Below the pieces are notes generated by a model. The model had not been told where the DNA came from. It did not search any database and saw nothing but the letters and a program-made list of their open reading frames with translations. This document shows, one piece after another, positions 1-9,448 of a DNA stretch of 17,367 nt (positions are counted from its first letter, which is position 1; every line of letters begins with the position of its first letter). The DNA comes from Pleurotus djamor (Eukaryota > Basidiomycota > Agaricomycetes > Agaricales > Pleurotaceae). A program made the position numbers and the translations under genes. The stretch is taken from the NCBI GenBank assembly GCA_029747585.1, contig JAPEVF010000934.1, positions 1-17,367 on the forward strand, written 5' to 3'.

Positions 1-387
1 GGTTTATACTTGAACACAAGGGCGGCGGTACAAACGACCACGAGATACATGGGAGACGTAATAGATTGGCTTTCGCATTATTTCACGATGCAGAGAGGGC
101 GCCCTGCTTAGGCACATTGGCATCCTGCATTTCCACCGCAGGAACATCCCTGATTATTACCGCTGCAAGAGCACTGCGAGCCTCAAGGTGAGATACGGCG
201 TCCACCACAGAAAATTAGTGACAAACCTTGGAAGAGTGTACTTTGTTGGCACACTGAGCGCAGTTGCACTTGCCGCTGGGACAGGCACATCCTGTTCCTG
301 ACGGTCCGCATGCGCTATACAGTAAGAGTTGATCAATACAAGGGATGGCGACGAGAGAGAATGAGAAGAACGTACCTGCAGTTGCTT
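1..387. repeat. Direct repeat, left copy (387 bp)
   Basis: Read base by base, this stretch matches 625-1011 with no difference that I could find, at a constant offset of 624 bp. The match stops abruptly at 387/1011. It covers the 3' flank, exon 3, intron 2, exon 2, intron 1 and the last 12 nt of exon 1 of the metallothionein gene on the minus strand. The left limit is not visible because the repeat runs to the window edge. The simplest reading is a tandem duplication of a 624-bp unit (388-1011), with the joint at 387|388. Exact identity, introns included, points to a very recent event or an assembly artefact. Confidence 0.95.
108..387 (-). pseudogene. 5'-truncated metallothionein copy
   Basis: This is the metallothionein content of the left repeat copy. 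Exon 2 equivalent is 314..227, exon 3 equivalent is 173..108 with its TAA, and only the last 12 nt of exon 1 remain (387..376). The start codon, the first eight codons and the promoter are missing: upstream of 387 the sequence is what I infer to be the 3' flank of the neighbouring copy. Two of the three exon 1 cysteines are lost; the remaining 13 and both introns are intact. The frame stays open upstream to an ATG at 524..522, so a fused product cannot be excluded. Without a known promoter, a decayed or silent duplicate is more likely. Confidence 0.75.
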
Positions 388-624
388 GTGAAGAGAGGGG
401 AAGCCTGAGGCGAGGCGAAAGATAGGCAGTGAGTCTGAGACACCAGGTCGTTGGGGGAAAGGCCATTTCGACGACAGGCTTTATACAATGCGAGGACAAG
501 ACGCTCAGAAGTGTGAGCGTACATATGGACCTACACTGTTCAACCACTGGCGCTAACCTCAGTACAAGGATGGCCCCTTGTATTTTGCGGGCGACGGAAG
601 TCAGGCATAACAACGTCAGAAGAA
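388..624. other. Spacer between the metallothionein repeats
   Basis: This 237-bp stretch separates the two repeat copies. If the duplication is tandem, it is the 3' flank of the intact gene and should also occur left of the window. It contains no recognisable gene. On the minus strand it holds an open frame starting with ATG at 524..522 that runs into the truncated metallothionein in the correct frame, and a TATAAAG at 485..479. Both may be chance. Confidence 0.6.
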
Positions 625-1011
625 GGTTTATACTTGAACACAAGGGCGGCGGTACAAACGACCACGAGATACATGGGAGACGTAATAGATTGGCTTTCGC
701 ATTATTTCACGATGCAGAGAGGGCGCCCTGCTTAGGCACATTGGCATCCTGCATTTCCACCGCAGGAACATCCCTGATTATTACCGCTGCAAGAGCACTG
801 CGAGCCTCAAGGTGAGATACGGCGTCCACCACAGAAAATTAGTGACAAACCTTGGAAGAGTGTACTTTGTTGGCACACTGAGCGCAGTTGCACTTGCCGC
901 TGGGACAGGCACATCCTGTTCCTGACGGTCCGCATGCGCTATACAGTAAGAGTTGATCAATACAAGGGATGGCGACGAGAGAGAATGAGAAGAACGTACC
1001 TGCAGTTGCTT
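625..1011. repeat. Direct repeat, right copy (387 bp)
   Basis: This is the partner of 1-387. It forms the 3' part of an intact gene: past 1011 the sequence continues into the first 23 nt of exon 1 and a recognisable promoter, so it is taken as the original locus and the left copy as the derivative. Confidence 0.95.
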
Positions 1012-1034
1012 TGACAGGTACAATCGCTAGCCAT
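732..1034 (-). CDS. Metallothionein, 62 aa, three exons
   Basis: Cys-rich metal-binding protein, expected in the cytosol, which chelates Cu(I) or other soft metals through thiolates. Exons on the minus strand are 1034..1000, 938..851 and 797..732; introns are 61 and 53 nt with GTACGT..TAG and GTTTGT..CAG ends. The protein starts MASDCTCQSNCS and ends GCSCGGNAGCQCA. It has 15 cysteines at 5, 7, 11, 14, 21, 23, 28, 30, 33, 42, 44, 51, 53, 59 and 61, mostly as C-x-C pairs, and has no aromatic residues, as usual for the class. Codon 12 is split by intron 1; intron 2 lies exactly between Lys41 and Cys42. The ATG is chosen because it has a TATA box about 87 nt upstream and because the paralogue at 14402 starts identically. 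Metal preference cannot be read from sequence. Confidence 0.92.
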
Positions 1035-1107
1035 TATGTCTGAATCGAGTGTATTGGTGTTCAAATGTTCAGGTGGTAGGTGGTTGGAAACTGGGGTCAA
1101 CCGTTAT

Positions 1108-1207
1108 GATTCCAGCGCACTTTTATAGGCCAAGAAACGGGGGCGTATGGATCCGGAACGTGGAGCTTGTGGACACTGGGACATATGGCCACCGCCAGGT
1201 GACATGA
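1108..1207 (-). promoter_or_regulatory. Metallothionein promoter with TATA box
   Basis: Read on the minus strand, TATAAAA lies at 1127..1121. It sits in a 26-nt block (1133..1108) that matches the promoter of the second metallothionein (14311-14336) at 21 of 26 positions without gaps. Further upstream the 9-mer TCATGTCAC (1207..1199) is also found at 14248-14256 in the other promoter, 61-72 nt from the TATA box in both. A GGCCATATGTCC stretch between them resembles GCCCATATCGTCC in the other promoter. These are candidate binding sites for a metal-responsive factor; the factor itself is inferred, not seen. Confidence 0.7.
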
Positions 1208-1819
1208 GCTTAAACTGTCACGAAAGGTAAACATGAGGTTGAGAAGTCTCATTTATGGCGGCTTGAGCTAGAGCTTAAGCTTCAGATTGATTCCTCGTGT
1301 CACCTCGACAAAGTAGGTATGACCTTCCTGTGCGCGCATCGCCAGAGAAGTAAACTGTGACGGCTGCTGCAGGCTCGAGCTGGGAAGTTACGAGTCCAGA
1401 GTGAAACGAAAGGAAACGGAGTTTCTCTTGGCAGTAGCATTTTCGTGGGATAGCTCGGTCTGCCCTCCGATTGGCCAATTGCATCTAGCGCGCGTCGCTG
1501 ATTGGATGGCCTTTTGTTTACGCTTTATTTGTTCGANTTTTGAAAAGTCACGCCTCTCTGGTATTCCCACGCCGACATGCTCAAGTGCTTCTTCCCACGC
1601 CCCTCTGAAGCCCGAAGCTCCCTTTATTTCGCTCCTATCCCTCGCCTAACCTTCATCATCACAGGTCATCCTCACTGTTGTACGCACCCATTGCACATAT
1701 AAGATAGCAAAAACATTGGCCTTCATCCTACTCTTTCCATTTCTGAGTATTCTGCTTACTCTCCACGCTGAATTTCAATCAACATCTACTCAGCTCTTGC
1801 TACAATTCTGAGCGCTGAA
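1208..1819. promoter_or_regulatory. Intergenic region with CCAAT boxes and a TATA-like site
   Basis: No convincing gene is visible here. CCAAT-type pentamers occur at 1470-1474 (inverted), 1475-1479 (direct) and 1501-1505 (inverted). TATAAG lies at 1698-1703, followed by a CT-rich stretch resembling a fungal 5' leader. The arrangement fits a former promoter of the broken gene starting near 1820. Base 1537 is an unresolved N. Confidence 0.4.
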
Positions 1820-2749
1820 GTGTGGATTCAAGACTACCAAAGCCTACGTGACATCTATAGTGCAAGCACCCCATACCGGGAGGAGCAAGCGTCTCGAGTC
1901 CTTGACATTGGCCAAATCGTCGCCCAGCAAAAGGGAACACAGTCCACCAACCTCGGCGCTACCCATGGCTTTTCAGCATTGTTCATGGAGGGGATGGATT
2001 TCTCCTTCAGCGCCAGTGGATTGGCAAGCGTTGCCTTCGCTGAGGACGAAAAAGACCGAAACAGTAAGTGCGAGTTTAAGATATACGGTGATTGGTTGTC
2101 GTCTAAGAAGACAATCCCTACCATCAAGGTCTTCAAGTTGATACAGGATTGGCCAAACCTAATAGGTGTTCCCTGCACCCTCGCCCTGACCCCAATCGCC
2201 CAGTTCGTCGACACCTCCCCAGAGGCGAAGATACTCTATGAACTCGAGCGACACAAGATCACAAGCATGGGAAAAGCCTAGAACAATTTCTTTACCCTGA
2301 TTGGTAGACGTGCCCGTATTGTGGCACGTTTGAAGAGTGGAGTGGAAGAGTTCTGTCCAACGTTTTTGAAGGCTTACCTGGAGAAGAAGATTCAGGTTGA
2401 ACTAGCTCTCGGACAGGCACAAGAGGAACTCCCAAAGTATCTCCTCGCGTACCGCGCAAACGGCTTGTTTGGGTTGGAGGGCGTTAACCCTTCCTTGCGA
2501 GGATGAGAAAGGGTTTCATGTAACGCGTGCAAAGTCGACAACGCCAAAGTTGAACTCGATTTATGATCTCGCCACGGCCAAAAAGCGCCCTTGGTGTTGC
2601 TTGCGTCGACTTCGGTCTTCGATCCAGACTATGAGACCGTATCCTTGGAGGGTATTCGGGGGTATTCTTCAGAAAAAGGTGATCCAGGAGGCGGCACCGG
2701 CTTCAGCGTCGCGCCATCACTTTCTGGCGTGTTTGAAATAACGGGTTGA
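1820..2749 (+). pseudogene. Broken SNTX (stonustoxin/verrucotoxin)-like gene
   Basis: The clearest family signal is at 2066-2095, KCEFKIYGDW, followed by a stretch with PTIKVFKLIQDWPNLIG. This resembles the conserved F/IYGDF...LP-x-LLG segment next to the thioredoxin-like region of SNTX-type proteins. It is followed by a helix-rich segment from about 2330. The gene is broken in several ways. The frame has no ATG at its beginning (first in-frame ATG at 1985). The N-terminal MACPF-like part expected in the family is missing. An in-frame TAG lies at 2279-2281 and a TGA at 2504-2506. Coding signal then seems to move to another frame (about 2490-2585) and return to the first until TGA at 2747-2749. 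Homologues of unknown role occur in non-venomous organisms including fungi, so no toxicity is implied. Family assignment rests on remembered motifs and is moderate. Confidence 0.5.
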
Positions 2750-2838
2750 GAGTTCCATTGCATATGGTAAGTCAAAGAACAGTGGTGGTCAGATAGGACT
2801 CGTACGCCGTGCCGTGGCAACGGCCCACAGAGGCAAGT

Positions 2839-2865
2839 AAATAATAAGAAGAATAATAATAATAG
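2839..2865. repeat. Short AAT/AAG microsatellite
   Basis: An imperfect run of AAT units interrupted by AAG lies in the 246-bp AT-richer gap between the broken gene and TRAPPC11. No TATA box or other clear promoter signal for TRAPPC11 was recognised in this gap. Confidence 0.6.
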
Positions 2866-2995
2866 CAAAATGTGATAAGTGAGCCAATCTGTTCACACAG
2901 TCACAATTATACTCACACGGTCAATAATATGCTAGCATCCTCCTGGCTCCCCAACAAACTTGACGTCCACCTTGTCGTGCTCATCGTCGTCCACG

Positions 2996-5900
2996 ATGAA
3001 TTCCTATCCTCCAGAACTGCTCACTCAGCTTGCGCCGGTTATGTTTGCTGCAGGCCTGGATCCTCCTGAAGCAACCAATACCCAAGCCGGACAGGACCCA
3101 TTCGCCGTTCTCGGCATACGACTCAGAGAAGCATTTCTGGCTCAACGCAAAATGTCGATTTGGCAGCCTGAAAAGGTCAAGATATTTCAGGTCATACTCG
3201 TCGATAAGGACGCCAGATTCCCCCCACGCAAGACCGTACCTCCAGAGGATCCTCAGTATCCGTCTGCACATTCTCCTCTCTCTCCATTGACACCAACATC
3301 ACCCCTTCATCCCGATGGCTTAATTGCACCTATATGGGTAAGGAAGCACACTACTATGGTGCCCTCAGTATTTGTCTTGTTTCTCCGGATACACGAATCG
3401 CCTCTTAACAATCCTCGATCACCACTTGACGCGCCTGACGCGGACCGGGAGCGGGAACGCGAGCAAGAGGAACGACGGCGCGATGCAGAACTAGCTGCTG
3501 AGGTTGCGCTGCGAAAGAAGACTACCAACGAGCGAGGAATCAAGTTGACTGTGGTATTGATGGCCTCCAGACGCATGTTAGGTTAGCGTGTAGTCCTGTT
3601 AGCATCTTCCCTAAATGAACTTTGTTGTTGCGGCATAGATGATCCCTCACTAGACCAGAGGTTGACTTACATCCGTAGGCAAAGTGGGCTCGACTCGCGT
3701 GCTGCTCTTTTTGTCTTGAGCCCAGTTAGCTCTGCGGAGCTGGGAGATTTCATCAACAGGTGAATAACTACGATAGCCTGTTGCGAATAATCACCAATAG
3801 TGTCAAGTCTGCAGGAGGCACTATATGAGTCTGCAATCGAGTACTATACTGCTCACTCCAAACGAGTTCGCCGGAAGAGAAATCGACACTCGCACGCGAT
3901 CTCTACATACCCCAATCCTCTTTCGCCCGTAGGGGCTGCACCTATAGCCCGGCCTCTACGATCCGAAGGATGGACGGTTCGGTACGAGTACAAGATGGCT
4001 TGTTTTGCTGAGTTTCGTGGCGAAGACGAGGTTGCACTAAAGTGAGCAATTGATGTTCATCCCGAGTCGTATTGAACATATCATAGGCACTACCAAGATG
4101 CGTACGACATGCTTGTCATAATGTTTGGCTCGACCGCAATCTTACCACCACGAACGAAGCGATGGGCGGAAGCAAAAGTCTTGGTCGACTGTATCAACAT
4201 CAAGGTGAGTACTGCGTTGTTCTACCCCGGTATACCTTCCCTCACAAGGCGACTTTAGATCACGAAACTGTATCTGTATAATAATGAACACGCTCTAGCT
4301 CTATCGCATCATACAACCCATATGCGCAAGTTTGGTGACTTCTCACGTGGCTGGGGCATCGGCGAGGAAACGTTCGAATACTGGAGCTGGATGGCACGAC
4401 AGTGAGTGGCCCCTTATAGTCCACGAGAAAGTGTTAAGTACATGGATCTCAGGTATCGCGTTTTGTCGGAACTCCTTGAATATGGGACACGCTCTTCGTT
4501 GGTCATACCGTCGCACACGCCCGCGCCACCTCCTTCCGCCGCCACCCTTGCAGCGTCTCAACTCAGCAATTCCGTTACAACAATCAGAGGAGTAGAATAT
4601 GACGCGATTCGTTCTCTGGGCATCAATCCCACGCATGCGCTGCAACACCCTGGGTTCTACTACTATATGGCGGCCAAATGCACCGAAATGCGTAGGGAGA
4701 GGTTTCGAATCGCTTTTGAGGCTGAGGTACGCATATCTGTTGAGTCATTCCCGTCTCTGGTACCAACCATGGCATAGACAACTCAACACACCACACCTAA
4801 TTTCCCCGGTTATAACAACGAAAGGAAGGTCGACCATTATGTTATTATATTGGAGGTGAGTGCTTTTGAGAGGTGACGATACAAACCATTCACTCCAGAT
4901 AGCTGTACACGAAATCGTATGAATTGTTCAAAAAACAAGGGATGACGTCCAATCAAAAACCAAGCCAAGGGCGACTAACGCTGTGGATTGCGTATCGGAT
5001 AGCTCAAACGTACTATGACTCTGGGAAATATGATATGGCCGTACGGTACGTGTGCATTCCAACGTGTGCACGCTAGCTCCTTCACCCGTGTTCTATAGGT
5101 TTTTTGAACGCATCGCTAAAACATACCGCCGAGAGAGATGGGTATCCATGCTCCAGCCATTGCTATCGACTTGGTATGCCTGCGCACAACGCCTCAGTGA
5201 TGTCGAACTCAGCATCAAACTACTACTCGAAATGATCGGACACGGTAAGTTCATGCATATGGTTTTGGAGACCCTATTTTCTTAGCGCGATGTTAGATAA
5301 TACCAACAACACAGTGGACCATGATACTTTACAGGAAGACTTGGTCGCCGTGCTCAAGGTATGTTATTTCCACCTGGAAAGGATGTTTGTTGTGACGACA
5401 AAGGGGCTATGTAGAGTTCTATGCCCCCCGAAGATAAGGCACTTGTTATTGATCTTCCAGAATCTCAACCCATCCGTAAGACCACTGGTGCTTTCCCAAA
5501 TCGAAGCGTTAACATATCGGTTTCATAGTTGAAGCTCAAGTCGTGTTCTGGGTCCCAGAAGTTAAGGTTAACGAACCCGCAGCCTTCCAACTCTCGCTCG
5601 CCGCCCCGACACATGTTTCCATATCTAACTTGCCTATCAAATCCCTCTCCATTCATTTCTCTGGAGATCTCTGTCCGATTGTGGTAACTCACGATGCTGA
5701 TACCGAAGCTTCAAATTCACCAAGTCCCAGAAAAGTCCATGTTGGGCTGGTCACCCAGGAATCCTCCGAAGTTTCTATCGTTGGACACCTGCGGTGGTCG
5801 AAGGGTGCTACGATTGTTTTCTCCGGAAGTATATCATCAACTACACCAGGCGCGTATGAGGTTCGTGAGCTTGTTTATGTGCCTGCCTGTGTGATCACGA

Positions 5901-7728
5901 ACATGAATGCCTGTTCTAGGTCACTAAGCTTGTCCTTACATTGGAAGAAGGCAGCTGGCTGATAGAAGTGCCGTTTGGACCACACGCCGCTCAGCTATTC
6001 ATACCCAGAGAACCGCGGTGGCTAACCTCCTTAAACCCGCCAAGCTTTGTTCCGATCCAGCGCAGTGATTGTTCAAGTCTACAGTGAGTATGAATCTAAT
6101 TTCATATTAATTCACTAACTCATAGATCTCCTAAAGAGTGCATTACCGACCGCATAACATTGAATTGAATATCTCTCAGAATGCACCTGCATATCTGGAC
6201 GAGGACTATCCTATCCTCATAGAGGTGACCAATTTGGATGATAAGGAACTTGACGTCATCATGGACGTTCTCTTGCAGCCAGCCGAAATAGACGATGCTA
6301 GTAAGCTCCATCAGCGTTCTCTTCGTGCCGGCTGTGCCTGATGTTTTCCATGATAGTCAGTAGCATCTCTGTCGCGGAGGAACATTCTTCCGGGCTGATC
6401 AAGGGACTACGCTTTGGCACGCTCGCTCCAGGTGCTTCTGGCTCAAAGATTCTGAAGCTTTTCGGACGGGGTGCGCCTGGAGACAGGATGATTGACATTT
6501 CCATTCAGTCTCGGCCGCCGTCTTCAAGTGATGATGATGACACTGACGATGACGAGGACGAGGAAGACTCTGCGTCAGAGGATATTCTTGATATCAGTGA
6601 GACGCTGCGAACTCTCGTGGTGCCCACGGTAGCGCCTTTCAAGTCCACCTACGACGTGGCGTACAAACGCAGTCTTGGTGAACCGGCTGGTTTGGGAGAT
6701 CTATCGAGTTATGAGGGCCGGCACTGGGACGATGCTTCCGGTGGAGAAGCTAACATCACATTGCACCTTGCATTGCCCGGACCTTGGGATATTGTGATAG
6801 AGTCATTTAAGCTCGTCAGACAGGTCAGTCGAGGCTCCACCATTATGCCTACCCTGTGGCATTAACCTCTCCTTATTTTTCAGGATAACAAACACGCGAA
6901 GATTATCCATGCGTTCTCTGATGAAGAAGGAGTCTTGGATGGAGGTAATGTTATCTCTGTTTAACTTTAGCTTTTCCTCTTTTAACCCGCCCCTCTAGAG
7001 TATGTCGCGGGAGACGAGCTTACGGACCTCTCCCGAGTGAGCTTGGCCGTCTCAGATGATGATCTCTACGAGCTTGAATCCATCGACGGACCGGGTGTAT
7101 ACGAAATTCGCTGGCATAGGTAGGTCATGGAACGATACGCCAACCCAACCCGTGTCTTATCATATCATACCTTCTCTTCAGGAACCAACCGGGGGAAGAA
7201 CCTGCTGCGACGACTGCCGCTACAAACGTCTTATTGCCCTTCCTTCGACCTCCACGAGAAGCTTTGATCGCGCTCTTGTCAATTCCACCCATCGCCCAAC
7301 TGCACAAACCAATCTTCATAACTCTCAGCGTCCGAAACCACCACCCAAGTCGTTCTGCTAACATATTCGTTCAACTTGAACCAGACCCCTCAGATGCCTT
7401 TGTTGTTGCCGGGCTACGAAGTAGTCGACTTCCTATCATCCTTCCAGGGGGCGAGGAGAGTGTGAGGTGGAGGCTGATACCCCTCGAGTGTGGATACGTG
7501 AGTATCCCTCGGATCAAGGTTCTGGATAAAAGGAAAACAATCGCAAGTGCACAAGGTATTGGAGGTCCCAATGCTGAAGTAGATACTGAGGGGGAAGTCG
7601 TCAAGATCGTCAACCTTGCGACGGATTTCAGGCAGGACATACCCAACCATACTCATCCTGCACAAGAGGCTGCTGCTGATAGAACACCAGAGGCGATGCC
7701 AACTATACTTGTTGTACCTTCCACTTAG
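2996..7728 (+). CDS. TRAPPC11: TRAPPC11 (foie gras / Gryzun), TRAPP complex subunit
   Basis: Subunit of the TRAPP tethering complex acting in ER-Golgi and related membrane traffic. The model has 18 exons: 2996-3581, 3639-3759, 3808-4041, 4087-4204, 4259-4401, 4453-4726, 4778-4855, 4903-5045, 5099-5244, 5297-5358, 5415-5475, 5529-5860, 5920-6083, 6137-6300, 6357-6823, 6884-6944, 6999-7119 and 7182-7728. These give 3822 nt, 1273 aa, and all 17 introns are 45-62 nt. Recognition rests on the N-terminal ERGIKLTVVLMASRRML and RLTYIRRQSGLDSRAALFVL segments, the foie-gras domain at about residues 290-625 (VRYEYKMACFAEFRGEDEVA, RKFGDFSRGWGIGEETFEYW), and Gryzun-type beta-rich repeats from about 655 to the end. 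A charged R/E-rich helix lies near residues 155-185. An Asp/Glu/Ser-rich stretch near residues 931-955 looks like a disordered insert. Length is close to the 1133 aa of the human protein. The ATG at 2996 opens with MNSYPPELLTQLAPVMF, a natural start for fungal members. Exon ends in low-similarity places (exons 10, 11, 14) are the least certain. Confidence 0.93.
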
Positions 7729-7768
7729 ATTTATGATGGGTTTTACTATACTACGAGTGTCAACTTCA

Positions 7769-9012
7769 TTATTGGGATCCTCCTCCGAATTCAAAAGGGC
7801 TACGAGGGTCTGCTTCATATACGTATAATGCTGCGTTGTTCGTTTCCTGGTCCGGGAGGAAGTAAAGCCGTAATCTTCCATTCACACAGTCCACATCCAC
7901 CGGGTTTGTGGTCAGCAATCGGCCTTGGTCACTTTTGAGGGCGATAGGAACTTCCATTCGTGGTATCATGGTTTCCATATCTATAATAGCCACACCTCCC
8001 AAATTAACATCAGCGAAAGACGCGATGCCTCCACAGAACATGTGTGGGTTCCCGTCAAATTCTTCAAGACGACCAAGAAACTTGCAATCTTGGTAGTCGA
8101 CGAAGTAAGAAGGGTTTCGCGCCACTTTCTTGAAGCGAGTTACGAATGGTGGGGGTTTAGTGACATCCTTCAAATTGATAGAGGTAGCATTCCTGGAGCC
8201 CCAGTTTAGACTGACGATTTCGCCGGAATGGGGATCATGGACGGGTCCACCGGTGTGGTCGTGGAATTGAGCGATACGGGTGAAGTCGAGAGTTAGAGGG
8301 TCAACTCTGACGAGAATTGACGTCGAGTTGGGGCGATATTGGGCAATGTTTGCCCAGATGTACCTTCCGTCACTGTGGGTATCGACCGTAAGTGCGAGCA
8401 AGAGGATAGTGATCATCGGAGCACGATGTACAAATCGATTCCACCGTTGTGGTATTCTAGGTCCCCGACATCATTAAGAGCGACACGGGCGATTTTTGTC
8501 CCTTTCGCATCAAATCTGCCGTGAAGAAAAATCAATCAGCTTGACTTGGACGCTGTGACGAGCTGTCATACTTTACCCACACTGTGATGAATCCAAGTCC
8601 AACGCCTGGAGTACGATCAGTGCCATTGATAACCTCGTTGTTCGGGAACTTGACGGTTCTTTCGTAGTATTCGTTGTTACTGACGAAAAACCTGTCTTCT
8701 CCGATTCGTACTATCCCTTCTGGCTCGACAAACCCGCCGAAGCTGGTCTTACTCAATAGATTCCAAGTGGTCGAACGACCGATGTTCGCGAATGCAGAGA
8801 CGATGCAACTGCTTCTACTTGCTGCGAAGGGTTGAGGAAGTGGAGAAGGCGCGAATGGGATACCTCGCCGGAAGACGGTAATATTTGGCCGTTGAATGGC
8901 AACCGCTAAAGTGAGTAAGACGTCAGTACTTCAGTGACCGTTGGTCGCGTTCACATAAAATGGTGTCCTAACCGAGCACTGGCAACGCCAGAATCAATGC
9001 AAGCTTCACCAT
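7769..9012 (-). CDS. Secreted DUF6454-like protein, 353 aa
   Basis: Exons on the minus strand are 9012..8973, 8905..8572, 8515..8432 and 8372..7769, giving 1062 nt; introns are 67, 56 and 59 nt. Exon 1 encodes a signal peptide, MVKLALILALPVLG followed by AVA, so the protein should be secreted or enter the ER. Conserved-looking segments are FGGFVEPEGIVRIGEDRFFV, YHNGGIDFDGRYIWANIAQY, VDYQDCKFLG and the C-terminal LYFLPDQETNNAALYVYEAD. They recall an extracellular fungal/bacterial family of unknown function that I associate with DUF6454, possibly a beta-propeller. Several N-glycosylation sequons are present (NIT, NGT, NST, NAT). Only 40 bp separate its stop from that of TRAPPC11. Biochemical role is unknown; the family name is from memory. 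Confidence 0.85.
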
Positions 9013-9448
9013 TACTCAGGCTTGGAGTGAATTCACTGTCAAGAGTATATCAGACATTTTGCGCAAATATGACGGGGAGTCTACGAGGGAGAACGATTCC
9101 AGATATGGAGGGTGTAGCATGCTGAGTCCGTGGAACGTTTGTGAGAAGCAAGTGCAAGACAGGGGGCGGCATAGGAGCCTCGGGAAACATTGTTCTTGTC
9201 GGCGATCTATTTTTAGAGTCCTGCAGGTTGCACGGAACCGAATCCTCGTACTTGGATCGTCGCCACCGCGTCCAGTCAACATTCTGCCTTTCATTGCATC
9301 TCGGCGAGGTCTCACTCAGCCTCGGTCCCTCTGTGACATGTCCCGCCGGGTGGTGCATCGAGCTGCGTGTCAATGGACGGACAGCTAAGAACCTCTCTCA
9401 TTGCAACCCATCTCTTTCAACCCTTCCTCATCGTCCCCTTCCAAGGCC
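9013..9448. promoter_or_regulatory. Divergent promoter region between the secreted protein and tyrosinase
   Basis: This 436-bp gap separates two divergently transcribed genes that both encode secreted proteins. Several frames are open on both strands but none shows a recognisable domain, and the overlap of long frames on both strands suggests composition rather than coding. No clear TATA box was found for either gene. Shared regulation of the pair is possible but not shown. Confidence 0.4.

Noticed and set aside
429..815. Plus-strand open frame across the repeat joint
   Set aside because: It is antisense to the metallothionein exons, has no recognisable domain and exists only because the Cys-rich gene has few stops on the other strand.
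2064..2070. GTAAGTG resembling an intron donor in the broken SNTX-like gene
   Set aside because: The frame reads straight through it into the best family motif, so treating it as a splice site would remove the conserved segment.
2839..2865. AAT/AAG run considered as part of a CRISPR-like or transposon end
   Set aside because: It is a simple microsatellite without spacers, inverted ends or target-site duplication.
9059..9388. Overlapping 80-110 codon frames on both strands in the divergent gap
   Set aside because: All are mutually overlapping, lack motifs and mostly lack a suitable ATG context; base composition explains them.
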